Part shown: positions 27,533-35,688 of the stretch, piece by piece
Position numbering within the stretch: the first letter of the stretch is position 1
Layout: the number at the start of each line of letters is the position of its first letter
NCBI RefSeq assembly: GCF_023195775.1
Contig: NZ_CP096205.1
Span: 3,617,001-3,681,000, forward strand
Direction: 5' to 3'
DNA length: 64,000 nucleotides
Source of the DNA: Flavobacterium azooxidireducens
GTDB lineage: Bacteria > Bacteroidota > Bacteroidia > Flavobacteriales > Flavobacteriaceae
The notes under the pieces: generated by a model
The model's input: only the letters and a program-made list of their open reading frames with translations
Database searches by the model: none
Told to the model about the DNA's origin: nothing
Translations under genes and position numbers: made by a program

Positions 27533-29716
27533 TCAATCATTAATTCTATTTGGAAAAACATAATTGCTCCAAAATTGTTCATCATATTTTACAGATTGAA
27601 ACAAATGTTGTTCTTCTTTAAAATTTATTTTTGAGGGATTTACAGTTTCAAAATCATTCCATAAAGATGTAATAGCCGTATTGAAATCAAGTGAACTTCC
27701 TTGCAAATTATTTATTTTACCTAAAATAGTAATTGATGAACTTGAAATAAAATACTTGTCGTTACTCATTCTGAAATCAGTAATAATTGTTTCTTTTATG
27801 TAATCTTTACTATTATATTCTGACATTTTTCCATTCAAATTTAATCCTTCTCTATGTTGTTCAGGAAAATCGGTAATCTCCCAGTTTTCAATAATTTTGA
27901 CAATTGCATAATCTTCTTTATTAATGTAAATAAGTCCGGAATAATTGCTAAGATATGTTCTTTTGGTAAAAGTTGAATGATTTCTTGATGTTGAAAACCG
28001 AATGATGTAAACTTCAGATTTATTATATTCTTTCACTTCTTCCAAAATAAAATCAAACTTTACAAATTTTCTTTTGTTCAAAAAAGCAGCATTTTTAATC
28101 GGATTATTATTGGTTAACCCATAAAATTCTCTAATATTTTGTGGTTCATAAGTGGTTTTAGTATTCCATCTTACGTGTTTTAAATTCTTCACACTTCGCT
28201 CATAATTAAAATAACTCTTTTCATATTGATCTAAAACAAAATCGATATCCAAAGAAGTTTTATTGTCAATATCTGTTGTAATATTTGAATACATCTTTGA
28301 AAAAATGGGCGTTGTTGGATAATTTTTTTCCAAATTATCAATTGTTTTTCGAATGATTTGATACGGAGTGCGTTTGTTATAAACAATCACTTCGGCTAAG
28401 GCAATTGTTGAAGTGTCTTTCTGTGTTTGTGTGGAATTTTCATTTGAAAAATTTGTCATTTTACCCGATTCTTCCTCATCAAGAAATGCTTTTAAGACAT
28501 CATCGCTTGGCAAAATAATAGTTGATTGTTTGACTTTATTCAGGTAAATGTAACCATCGTGAAGCAAGTCTAAACGTGATTCTACAAAAGTAATCGGACT
28601 AAAAAATCGGTTAGAAATAACTTTTTTCATTTCGGGTTGACTTGAAGAAATGAAAAGATTGTGATTGTTTTTATTTTTTAAAAAATCTTCAAATGAGTTA
28701 TTCTCGATGGGTGTTTTCTCCCATTTGTTTTGAATAAAAATCGAATCGGAAGCTGTAATAGTCGCTAGACTGTAAACTTTCTCTTTTAGCTCCTTTTTTA
28801 GATACGTTCCCATTGGAACAAATTTTTGGAGAATTTGGTTCTTGACAGAAGACATATCGTTTATCAAATGACTATTAGCTGCCCAAATAATAATTTTTTC
28901 GTTGGGATGTTTTTTTAGATAGGCCAATACATTATCAGCCATTTGTTTATCACGAATATTGTCTTTTGAATCAACGTAAAAAGAGTGTAGATTATCCAAA
29001 CTTGAAAATCGTTCTTCTCCTAAAGCCAATAATCCATTAATGATTTGAAACCAATAAAAATGTTCTTCATTTTCAGGTTTTGATGAAATTAATTTGAGTA
29101 ATTCTTTCAAAGAAGATTGATATAAAGCATAACTAATATCTTCTTCGTCAAAAATTCCGGAAACGTTCATCGATTCAATCAATAATGAAAAATCATCTTG
29201 CTTGAGTTTAAATTTGAAGTTGTTTTTTTTACAATAGGCATACAAATCCGTAACTAAATCTTCTTCTCCGTACTTTCCTGAAATTTGATTATCGAAACCA
29301 AAAAGTTTTAAATCTGCTTTATTTTGACTGTAAAATTGAATGAAACTTTGAAATTCATTTCGCTTTGCCCAAATGCTAAACAACGATTTTGTAAAGGCTT
29401 CTTGAACATCTTTTCCTTCATTTATCGCTGATTGTGCTCTCCAAACATCATAAATTCCGGATTCAAAAGCAATCGTTTTAAATCCCATTTCTTGGAATAA
29501 ATAGTTGACAACCTTTGTTTTTAATTCAAAAACATTACCGTGAAAATGTGAATCTTCGCCTAGTAAAACAATTTGAGCATTTTTTAATTCTTCTTTCAAA
29601 AAGGATAATTCTGTTTCATTTATGTCTTCAGAAAGAACAATTGCTTTAGGATTAAAGGATTGAGCACTAACTATTAAGCTCAGAAAACTAAACAGAATGT
29701 AGATGATTTTATTCAA
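27533..29716 (-). CDS. Erythromycin-esterase-like domain fused to a Bacteroidota C-terminal domain
   Basis: The 727-residue product has a signal peptide (SLIVSAQ). Residues about 25-400 resemble the erythromycin esterase/EreA-like fold, with IVLLGEDSHFHGNVFE, FKTIAFESGIYDVW and IIIWAANSHLINDM supplying the Glu/His-type residues. The remaining about 300 residues, starting near LAEVIVYNKRTPYQIIRKTI, look like the region seen downstream of carboxypeptidase-like domains in other Bacteroidota envelope proteins. The fusion is unusual. Esterase activity is not assured; the family includes non-resistance hydrolases. It begins a minus-strand group after DUF1684. Confidence 0.7.
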   Translation of the reverse strand: MNKIIYILFSFLSLIVSAQSFNPKAIVLSEDINETELSFLKEELKNAQIVLLGEDSHFHGNVFELKTKVVNYLFQEMGFKTIAFESGIYDVWRAQSAINEGKDVQEAFTKSLFSIWAKRNEFQSFIQFYSQNKADLKLFGFDNQISGKYGEEDLVTDLYAYCKKNNFKFKLKQDDFSLLIESMNVSGIFDEEDISYALYQSSLKELLKLISSKPENEEHFYWFQIINGLLALGEERFSSLDNLHSFYVDSKDNIRDKQMADNVLAYLKKHPNEKIIIWAANSHLINDMSSVKNQILQKFVPMGTYLKKELKEKVYSLATITASDSIFIQNKWEKTPIENNSFEDFLKNKNNHNLFISSSQPEMKKVISNRFFSPITFVESRLDLLHDGYIYLNKVKQSTIILPSDDVLKAFLDEEESGKMTNFSNENSTQTQKDTSTIALAEVIVYNKRTPYQIIRKTIDNLEKNYPTTPIFSKMYSNITTDIDNKTSLDIDFVLDQYEKSYFNYERSVKNLKHVRWNTKTTYEPQNIREFYGLTNNNPIKNAAFLNKRKFVKFDFILEEVKEYNKSEVYIIRFSTSRNHSTFTKRTYLSNYSGLIYINKEDYAIVKIIENWEITDFPEQHREGLNLNGKMSEYNSKDYIKETIITDFRMSNDKYFISSSSITILGKINNLQGSSLDFNTAITSLWNDFETVNPSKINFKEEQHLFQSVKYDEQFWSNYVFPNRIND

Positions 29717-29731
29717 TTTGAAATTTGTTTA

Positions 29732-30328
29732 TTACTTCTTAAACGCCTTTACCCCTGCTTTTATTTCTAATTTCAAATCATTTTCTTGTGGAACGATTGG
29801 GCAGGAATAAACTTCGTTGTAGGCACAATATGGATTATAGGCTTGGTTGAAATCAACAGTCCAATTTTTTCCTTTTTGGATTTCGAGGTCGATGTAGCGG
29901 CCACCGCCATAACTTTCTACTCCGGAAGTATAATCGGTGAAGGGAAGAAATAAGCTGTTTTTATATTCATCTATTTTGGAAAATTCAACATTTTGGTAAA
30001 CGTTTAATTGACAAGGTTTTCCGTCGATTTCGAAGTGGAGTTCGCCATATTTCACATAAATTGGCTTTCTGGAAGTGGTCGTTTTCATTTCGAACGGTTT
30101 TTCCTTTTTGGTTCGGATGAACTTGGCTGTCACAAAGTATTTTTCGTTGATTGTAAAAAATTCCAGTTCCTTAAAAACAGCTAAATCTTTTTTCTTGAGT
30201 GGACTTTTAGCTGAATCTGCGTAATGTTCATTCATGTTTTTTTGAAATTGAATGACAGAATCGCGTTCGAATTTTTGTTGGGAAAAAGCAAATTGCGTGA
30301 GTAAGAAAAGAAAGACTACGTTTTTCAT
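29732..30328 (-). CDS. DUF1684 domain-containing secreted protein
   Basis: The 198-residue product has a signal peptide (FLLTQFAFSQ). The DUF1684 core is seen from KKKDLAVFKELEFF to YGELHFEIDGKPCQLNVYQN and ends with the hallmark NPYCAYNEVYSCPIVPQEN. The role is unknown. It is 15 bp upstream of the esterase-like gene on the same strand, so both are probably in one transcript. Confidence 0.9.
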   Translation of the reverse strand: MKNVVFLFLLTQFAFSQQKFERDSVIQFQKNMNEHYADSAKSPLKKKDLAVFKELEFFTINEKYFVTAKFIRTKKEKPFEMKTTTSRKPIYVKYGELHFEIDGKPCQLNVYQNVEFSKIDEYKNSLFLPFTDYTSGVESYGGGRYIDLEIQKGKNWTVDFNQAYNPYCAYNEVYSCPIVPQENDLKLEIKAGVKAFKK

Positions 30329-30427
30329 TGTTGCGTTTTTACAAAAATAGGAAATTGATTGTTAGGTTTAGATGAAAATATGCGAAGAAAAATGTTCTAG
30401 TGAAATGCGTAGTTGACGACATTTCTA

Positions 30428-30563
30428 GCCCGGATAGTAGTGGAAAGCCCGGAGCAAAAAAAACAAATTTTTCTTGACAAAAAAGAGCGACCAAAGGAAG
30501 CTCCTTTTTTGTTTAGAAAAATTGTTTTTTTGGCGAGGACTTGGAACGGATAGCCGGAATAGC
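30428..30563. other. Multi-hairpin intergenic element, possible structured RNA or palindromic repeat
   Basis: Within the 325-bp gap between DUF1684 and the MFS gene, 30456-30488 and 30500-30532 are near-perfect complements (GAGC/GCTC at the tip, 11-base loop), giving a hairpin of about 33 bp with two A/T-tracts. GC-richer flanks surround it: GCCCGGATAGTAGTGGAAAG on the left and GGAACGGATAGCCGGAATAG on the right. I have a recollection of similar sequence blocks in Flavobacterium intergenic regions but cannot check this. A 62-residue ORF on the minus strand only translates the palindrome. No gene is supported here. Confidence 0.55.
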
Positions 30564-30626
30564 TTCTGAAAAAAATCATAAACATTTTTTATTGAAAAGT
30601 TAGCTTTTTAAACACGCCCAACTTTG

Positions 30627-30634
30627 TACCTTTG
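30627..30634 (+). promoter_or_regulatory. Bacteroidota -7 box (TACCTTTG) for the MFS gene
   Basis: TACCTTTG matches the consensus exactly and lies 19 bp before the ATG at 30654, which also rules out the longer frame opening with TTG at 30624. Confidence 0.6.
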
Positions 30635-30653
30635 CGGTACTCAATTTTTACCG

Positions 30654-31862
30654 ATGCTCAAGACTGCTTTTAATCGTTATATCAATTCTTTTCGAGGTTT
30701 TAGGAGGGAAATTTGGATTCTGACGTTGATTACTTTTATCAACCGAGCGGGTACGATGGTGTTGCCTTTTTTGACTAAATATTTGAATGAAGATTTGAGT
30801 TTTAGTTATTCGGATGTGGGAACAATTATGGTTTTTTTTGGTTTGGGTTCGATGTTAGGATCCTATTTGGGCGGAAAACTGACGGATAGCATTGGGTTTT
30901 ATAAAGTAATGATTTTCAGCTTATTTGTGAGTGGTTTGCTGTTTTTTGGACTTCAATATGTGACGTCATTTTATGGATTGTGTATCGCGATGTTTGTGAT
31001 TATGACGATAGCCGATATGTTTCGTCCTGCAATGTTTGTTTCACTCAGCACTTATGCCAAGCCTGAGAACCGTACGCGAGCCTTGACATTGGTTCGATTG
31101 GCAGTAAATTTAGGTTTTGCAGCCGGTCCAGCGATGGGTGGATTGATTATTATGAATATTGGTTATCACGGTTTGTTTTGGGTTGATGGTGCTTCGTGTA
31201 TTATTGCGATTTCTATTTTTTGGCTGTTGGTTAAAGAGAAGAAAAAACCAATTGAAGAAAATGCAGTTTCTGAAAATGTTGCGGTGAAATCGGTTTATAA
31301 AGACCGTCCGTTTTGGGTGTTTTTGTTAGTGATTTTTATTACGGGAATGATTTTCTTTCAGTTGTTTACAACGCTTCCCCTCTATCATCAAAAGGCTTAT
31401 GGTTTGACGGAATTTGAAACCGGATTGCTCTTAACGCTTAATGGTTTCTTGGTCTTCTTGTTGGAAATGCCGATTGTGAATTATTTTGATCGCAAGCAAG
31501 TGAATAAGGTAAAATTAGTTTTAGTTGGATCGTTGTTTATGGCTTTGGGATTCTACGTTCTGCTTTTAGATGTTTGGGTTGGAATTTTAGTCATCAATAT
31601 TTTGTTTTTGACTTTTGGAGAAATTTTTGCTTTTCCATTTTCCAATTCTTTTGCCTTAGGTCGTGCTCCACGTGGACAGGAAGGTCGTTATATGGCTTTT
31701 TATTCTATGAGTTTCAGCTTGGCTCACATTATGAGTTCTAAAACAGGTATGAATATTTTTGATCACTTTGGTTATTTAACCAATTGGGTTGTAATGGGAA
31801 CTTTGGGATTGGTAGCCGTTGGTTGTTCATTTTGGGTGATGAAAATGGTTAGGGAGGAATAG
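30654..31862 (+). CDS. MFS transporter
   Basis: The ATG at 30654 gives MLKTAFNRYINSFRGFRREI and about 402 residues with 12 predicted membrane spans. The loop 2-3 motif reads GSYLGGKLTDSIGFYKVM and the AKPENRTRALTLVRLAVNLG region is typical of MDR/YceL-like members. The substrate is unknown, an efflux role being likely. It is a single-gene unit behind a strong -7 box. Confidence 0.9.
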   Translation: MLKTAFNRYINSFRGFRREIWILTLITFINRAGTMVLPFLTKYLNEDLSFSYSDVGTIMVFFGLGSMLGSYLGGKLTDSIGFYKVMIFSLFVSGLLFFGLQYVTSFYGLCIAMFVIMTIADMFRPAMFVSLSTYAKPENRTRALTLVRLAVNLGFAAGPAMGGLIIMNIGYHGLFWVDGASCIIAISIFWLLVKEKKKPIEENAVSENVAVKSVYKDRPFWVFLLVIFITGMIFFQLFTTLPLYHQKAYGLTEFETGLLLTLNGFLVFLLEMPIVNYFDRKQVNKVKLVLVGSLFMALGFYVLLLDVWVGILVINILFLTFGEIFAFPFSNSFALGRAPRGQEGRYMAFYSMSFSLAHIMSSKTGMNIFDHFGYLTNWVVMGTLGLVAVGCSFWVMKMVREE

Positions 31863-31964
31863 GTTTGAAAGTTGCGGGTTACTTTTCTTTTTGCCACAAA
31901 GAAATTAAGGCACAAAGTTTTACATTATTGCTACTGTGACTGCGACAGAAAACTCCTAACTCCT

Positions 31965-31999
31965 ATCTTCCATCTTCCATCTTCCATCTTCCATCTTCC
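31965..31999. repeat. Heptanucleotide tandem repeat (ATCTTCC x5)
   Basis: Five perfect copies of ATCTTCC lie in the MFS to blaI gap. This is the reverse complement of the AAGATGG heptamer repeated at 9501-9524. Confidence 0.85.
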
Positions 32000-32020
32000 A
32001 TCCCTTCAAAACTTAATTTA

Positions 32021-32070
32021 TAGTTAAATAACTAAATTTATAGTTGTGTAACTAAAAAAATAGTTGTAGG
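32021..32070. promoter_or_regulatory. Phased BlaI-type operator dyads
   Basis: TAGTTAAATAACTA (32021-32034) and TAGTTGTGTAACTA (32041-32054) are dyads of TAGTT and AACTA with a 4-bp centre. A third half-site TAGTTGTAGG starts at 32061. All three begin exactly 20 bp apart, placing them on the same face of the helix, and they end 22 bp before the blaI ATG. BlaI/MecI repressors bind such dyads as dimers and autoregulate, so this is the likely operator of the blaI-blaR pair. Confidence 0.7.
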
Positions 32071-32091
32071 TTTGTTTTAAACTTTACAATT

Positions 32092-32451
32092 ATGCAAAAG
32101 CTCACGAATAAAGAAGAAGAAATTATGCACATTTTATGGAAGCTGGAAAAAGCTTTTGTAAAAGATGTGATGGCGGAAATCACAGAAGATCAACCGCACT
32201 ACAACACTTTGTCAACCATTATTAGGAATTTGGAAGAGAAAGGATATGTTTCGCATCAAGCGTATGGAAACACGCACCAGTACTTCCCTATCATTAGCAA
32301 GGAAAAATACCGGAAGGCATTTATGAATAATGCGATTGAGCATTATTTTAACAACTCGTATAAGAGTATGGTTTCGTTTTTTGCGGAAGAAGAAAAAATT
32401 TCTGCCGAAGAACTCAGAGAGATTTTGGCTATCATCGAGAAAAAGAAATAA
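32092..32451 (+). CDS. BlaI/MecI/CopY-family transcriptional repressor
   Basis: The 119-residue product begins MQKLTNKEEEIMHILWKLEK, the BlaI winged-helix start. The recognition region is YNTLSTIIRNLEEKGYVSH and a C-terminal dimerisation helix follows. BlaI repressors are released from DNA when the partner M56 metalloprotease cleaves them after signal sensing. The next gene starts 1 bp after its stop, encoding such a protease. No beta-lactamase gene is in the window, so the regulated target is open. Confidence 0.93.
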   Translation: MQKLTNKEEEIMHILWKLEKAFVKDVMAEITEDQPHYNTLSTIIRNLEEKGYVSHQAYGNTHQYFPIISKEKYRKAFMNNAIEHYFNNSYKSMVSFFAEEEKISAEELREILAIIEKKK

Positions 32452-32452
32452 T

Positions 32453-34642
32453 ATGGAAAACTGGTTGATTTATTTCGCAAAAGTAAATGGTTTACTAGTC
32501 GTATTCTATTTGATGTATGTTCTGTTTTTAAGAAAGGAAACTTTCTTTACATCCAACCGTTGGTATTTAATTTTGGGATTGATTTCTTCGTTCGTTTTGC
32601 CATTGATAACATTTACAAAAACCGTTTGGGTGGAATCAAAACCGGTAGTTTTTGAAGAAATGTCAATTTATCAACCGGTTTTAATTGAAAATGTAACTGA
32701 AGTTGAAAAAGCAATCAATTGGAACGAAATACTAATCGCTTTTTATTCACTTGTTGCACTAGTTGTGTTGTTGAAAATAGGTTTTGAAATTGCTTCTTTC
32801 TTTAGAAACATCAAAAAGCAGGAAAGAAAAAAAGAAGAGCATTTTACATTAGTCAATTCTTCTACGACCGACAATCCTTTTTCGTTTTTTAGTTATATCG
32901 TTGTAAATCAAGAACAATTTTCTGAAGAAGAATTACATCATATTCTCATTCACGAATCCATTCACGTGAAACAAAAACATTCTTTTGATGTTATATTTTC
33001 AAGAATTATCTGTGCCATTTTATGGATAAACCCAGTAGTTTGGCTTTATCGAAAAGCAATCATTCAAAACTTAGAATTCATCGCAGACCATCAAACTTAT
33101 TTAACCATTAATAACAAATATGCTTATCAAAAAACCTTATTAAAAGTTGTAATCAGCAACAATCAATCAGCAATCACCAATCAATTTTTTCAATCATTAA
33201 TCAAAAAACGAATCGTTATGTTAAACACAAATCAATCACACAAAAAGAAATCTTGGAAATATGCAGTCATACTTCCTTTTTTAATTGCTTTTACGCTTTT
33301 ATTTCAAATTGAAACAGTCGCTCAAGCGAAAGAAAATGAAGTGGATGAAGCTACGTATGCTGTTTCTTCCAACTATTCATCTATTCTAACCAAGAATACA
33401 ACAGACAAAGAAATTAAAGAATTACAAGAAACATTTTCAGACGAAAATCAGAAACTGAAAATTTCAAATGTAAAGAGAAATAAGAATAATGAAATTATAG
33501 CGATTAAACTAGAATTCGATTTTGGAAAAACGTATAATCGTGTTATGGAACGTAAGTCTGATAAACCAATTGATAATATAAAAATCTATGTCAATTCTGA
33601 TGAAGATGATGATGATTTAGCTTATGGTTTTGAAGAGGTTAATACTACTCCAAATGATGTTATTTTTATTGAAGAAAAGAAGCCAAAAGAAAAACATTTG
33701 AGTATGGATAACCTGACTAGAAATGGAAAAGAAATTATTTTAATTATTAATGGAAATGTAAAAGGTGCCGAAGAAAAAGTTAAAATAGATTTAGATGGTG
33801 AGTTGAGTGATATGAAAGAAATCTCAGCGAGTGAATTTGAAAAAAAATACAATAAAAAAGCAGATAAAAATAAACTTTATTATGAAATTGAAACAGCAAA
33901 TGCAGCTAATATTAGCACCAATAAAAATAAAGTTGTTATAGGTAGTTATAAAAATACTGATGAAGTTTTCAAAGCGGACGACACTACTAATAAACTTTAT
34001 ATCATCAACGGAAAAGAATATTTAAAAAGTGAATTACCAAAAGGAACCACAATTTCATTAGAAGGTAGTATAACTGATTTAGATAAAGAAGAAGGCATAA
34101 AAAGATATGGGCAAAAAGGAAAAGACGGTGTTATAATTGTTGATGGTACTGCAAAATTTATTTCGACTGATGAAAAAAGTTTAAATGGCCATGGTGTTTC
34201 CTATGAAGATTCGGAAGTTAATAATAAAATCAAACAAATAAAAGAGAACAAAAATAAAGCTTTGATTATTTATGATGGAAAGGAAGTGAGTCTAGCTGAA
34301 TTAAGTAGCATTAATCCTGCAGAAATTTCGACAGTAGCCGCAATGAAAGTTCCAACAGAAAATGCACAAAAAAAATATGGAGACAAAGCAAAAAATGGAG
34401 TTATTATTGTTGAATCTAAAGAATACTATATAAAAAACAACCCTCTTTCAAAAATAAATGATGATTTTGAAAATAAAAAACAAATGGAATTAAAAGCACA
34501 AGAAAATTCTAAATTAACTGAATCTGAAAGGGAAGAAAGAATGAAAGAGAGAAATGAGAAAATAGAGGAAAGAAAAAAACTAATGGAAGAAAGAAAAAAG
34601 AAAATGGATGAAAGAAAAAGAGAATCACGAAAAAAACAATAA
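32453..34642 (+). CDS. M56-family metallopeptidase (BlaR1/MecR1-like) with Bacteroidota C-terminal repeats
   Basis: The ATG at 32453 gives MENWLIYFAKVNGLLVVFYL and about 729 residues. Membrane helices are near residues 8-28, 36-54, 92-112 and 275-295. The zinc site is HESIH at residues 167-171, with LEFIADHQTYL supplying the third ligand, as in BlaR1 gluzincins. There is no penicillin-binding sensor domain. The long extracytoplasmic part instead holds KRYGQKGKDGVIIVDG and KKYGDKAKNGVIIVES, two copies of a YGxKAKxGVIIV motif, and ends in a Lys/Glu/Arg-rich coiled coil. It forms an operon with the repressor gene; the signal is unknown. Confidence 0.9.
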   Translation: MENWLIYFAKVNGLLVVFYLMYVLFLRKETFFTSNRWYLILGLISSFVLPLITFTKTVWVESKPVVFEEMSIYQPVLIENVTEVEKAINWNEILIAFYSLVALVVLLKIGFEIASFFRNIKKQERKKEEHFTLVNSSTTDNPFSFFSYIVVNQEQFSEEELHHILIHESIHVKQKHSFDVIFSRIICAILWINPVVWLYRKAIIQNLEFIADHQTYLTINNKYAYQKTLLKVVISNNQSAITNQFFQSLIKKRIVMLNTNQSHKKKSWKYAVILPFLIAFTLLFQIETVAQAKENEVDEATYAVSSNYSSILTKNTTDKEIKELQETFSDENQKLKISNVKRNKNNEIIAIKLEFDFGKTYNRVMERKSDKPIDNIKIYVNSDEDDDDLAYGFEEVNTTPNDVIFIEEKKPKEKHLSMDNLTRNGKEIILIINGNVKGAEEKVKIDLDGELSDMKEISASEFEKKYNKKADKNKLYYEIETANAANISTNKNKVVIGSYKNTDEVFKADDTTNKLYIINGKEYLKSELPKGTTISLEGSITDLDKEEGIKRYGQKGKDGVIIVDGTAKFISTDEKSLNGHGVSYEDSEVNNKIKQIKENKNKALIIYDGKEVSLAELSSINPAEISTVAAMKVPTENAQKKYGDKAKNGVIIVESKEYYIKNNPLSKINDDFENKKQMELKAQENSKLTESEREERMKERNEKIEERKKLMEERKKKMDERKRESRKKQ

Positions 34643-34653
34643 CATTGAAAACC

Positions 34654-34688
34654 AAACGGCTACCATCATTGATAGCCGTTTTTTTTTG
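34654..34688 (+). terminator. Rho-independent terminator after the M56 gene
   Basis: AAACGGCTA (34654-34662) pairs with TAGCCGTTT (34673-34681), followed by eight Ts. Confidence 0.9.
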
Positions 34689-34709
34689 TATTTTTGTTAA
34701 AAATGGAAA

Positions 34710-34859
34710 ATGTACTCACTTTTAGCACAACTTAACAAAATGTTATTGCCAAGTTTTAGCAAGCAACAACTAGATTTAACCAAAGCCAAAAAATGGCAAA
34801 TGGCGATTATCGGTTGGCGATATTTTGTGACGACACGAGCTTTGGATAAAAATAATTAA
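34710..34859 (+). CDS. Small hypothetical protein (49 residues)
   Basis: An ATG at 34710 opens [20 protein letters not shown] and the frame continues with [20 protein letters not shown] to KNN. The internal ATG at 34740 gives 39 residues. A basic, amphipathic product with KAKKWQ and [12 protein letters not shown] looks protein-like rather than random. It follows the M56 terminator and ends tail-to-tail with the apt pseudogene, the two stop codons overlapping by 4 bp. No function is known to me. Confidence 0.45.
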   Translation: MYSLLAQLNKMLLPSFSKQQLDLTKAKKWQMAIIGWRYFVTTRALDKNN

Positions 34860-35367
34860 TACGTTATCGCCGCAAATACAGGATAATCTTTTACTTTTTC
34901 TCTTCCGTTTAAGAAGGATAATTCCATTATAAAGTTCAGTTGAACGATTTCACCGCCTAATTGTTCTACTAATTCACAAACGGCTTTCGCAGTTCCGCCG
35001 GTGGCTAAAACATCGTCGTGAATTAAAACTTTATCTCCTTTTTGAATTGCATCAATGTGAATTTCCAACGAATCTGAACCATATTCCAATTCATAGGACG
35101 CCGAAATGGTTTCAAAAGGAAGTTTTTTAGGTTTTCGCACCTGAATAAACCTGCTTTTAATTCCTGTGCCAAAAGCATTGCGAAGAAGAAACCACGGTGT
35201 TCGACACCCACCACTTTATCAATTTTTTGATTACTTAAACTTTCTAAAAGAAATTGTAAGCATTCTGCAGTCGCTTCGGAACTACTCAGAAACGGCGTAA
35301 TGTCCTTAAAAACAATACCCTTTTTCGGAAAGTCAACTATGTCACGAATATATTTTTCTAAAGCCAT
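34856..35367 (-). pseudogene. apt: Adenine phosphoribosyltransferase, frameshifted
   Basis: Two overlapping minus-strand frames make one Apt. The first (start 35367, MALEKYIRDIVDFPKKGIVF) runs to [20 protein letters not shown] and then loses sense. The second frame continues from [20 protein letters not shown] and contains the PRPP-binding [17 protein letters not shown]. The frames join if one base is restored near 35146-35150, where the gene reads GGTTTATTC and homologues would need an extra T. Apt converts adenine and PRPP to AMP. A single-base loss in a T-rich spot could be a true mutation or a sequencing error. Confidence 0.9.
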
Positions 35368-35384
35368 AAAAAATTGATTTTTAA

Positions 35385-35636
35385 AGTAAAATTGAGAACA
35401 AATATGACAATAGAGCGGAAAAAGATAAACTTTACTATGAAGTTAATATTATTAAGTTGTCAATGGTTAAAGGAAATTATAACGAATCGGCTAAACCAAC
35501 GGAAGCCAAAGAAAAAAACTCTTTCAGTTACAGTTTTTCCTATGAAACTTCAGAACCGGAGAGAAATGTTAATCTTATAAAGGAAAATAAGTCAGTTGAT
35601 TTCAAAAAAGGAGTTATCTATTTTGATGGAAAATAA
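35385..35636 (+). pseudogene. C-terminal gene remnant without a start
   Basis: From 35385 to the stop at 35636 the frame is open for 83 codons but has no plausible start before the internal ATG at 35463. It encodes ENKYDNRAEKDKLYYEVNI and later KKGVIYFDGK. The first part aligns with EKKYNKKADKNKLYYEIET in the upstream M56 protein (9 of 17 identical, the rest mostly conservative). It is probably the tail of a lost gene, perhaps of a related envelope protein. The promoter of apt lies across it. The rest of the 35368-35688 gap holds only the downstream terminator. Confidence 0.45.
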
Positions 35637-35641
35637 ATCAA

Positions 35642-35676
35642 ATAAAAAACCGTCTCAAATTTCAGTATTGAGACGG
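35642..35676 (-). terminator. Rho-independent terminator for the E1 alpha/beta gene
   Basis: CCGTCTCAA (35650-35658) pairs with TTGAGACGG (35668-35676). The adjoining A-run gives a U-tract on the minus strand, just after the dehydrogenase stop codon. Confidence 0.88.
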
Positions 35677-35688
35677 CTTCTTTAAGTA

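Noticed and set aside
30397..30585. 62-residue minus-strand ORF over the 30428-30563 element
   Set aside because: It only translates the palindrome arms and has no ribosome-binding or codon-usage support; the region is better explained as a structured repeat.
30624..30653. N-terminal extension of the MFS protein from a TTG
   Set aside because: The extension overlaps a consensus TACCTTTG -7 box, so transcription probably starts within it.
32092..34642. Beta-lactam resistance locus
   Set aside because: No beta-lactamase or PBP gene is in the window and the M56 protein lacks a penicillin-binding sensor, so only the regulatory pair is supported.
35374..35580. 68-residue plus-strand ORF
   Set aside because: It is in the wrong frame relative to the remnant at 35385-35636, whose reading gives a sequence similar to the M56 C-terminus; this frame gives a basic, low-complexity product.
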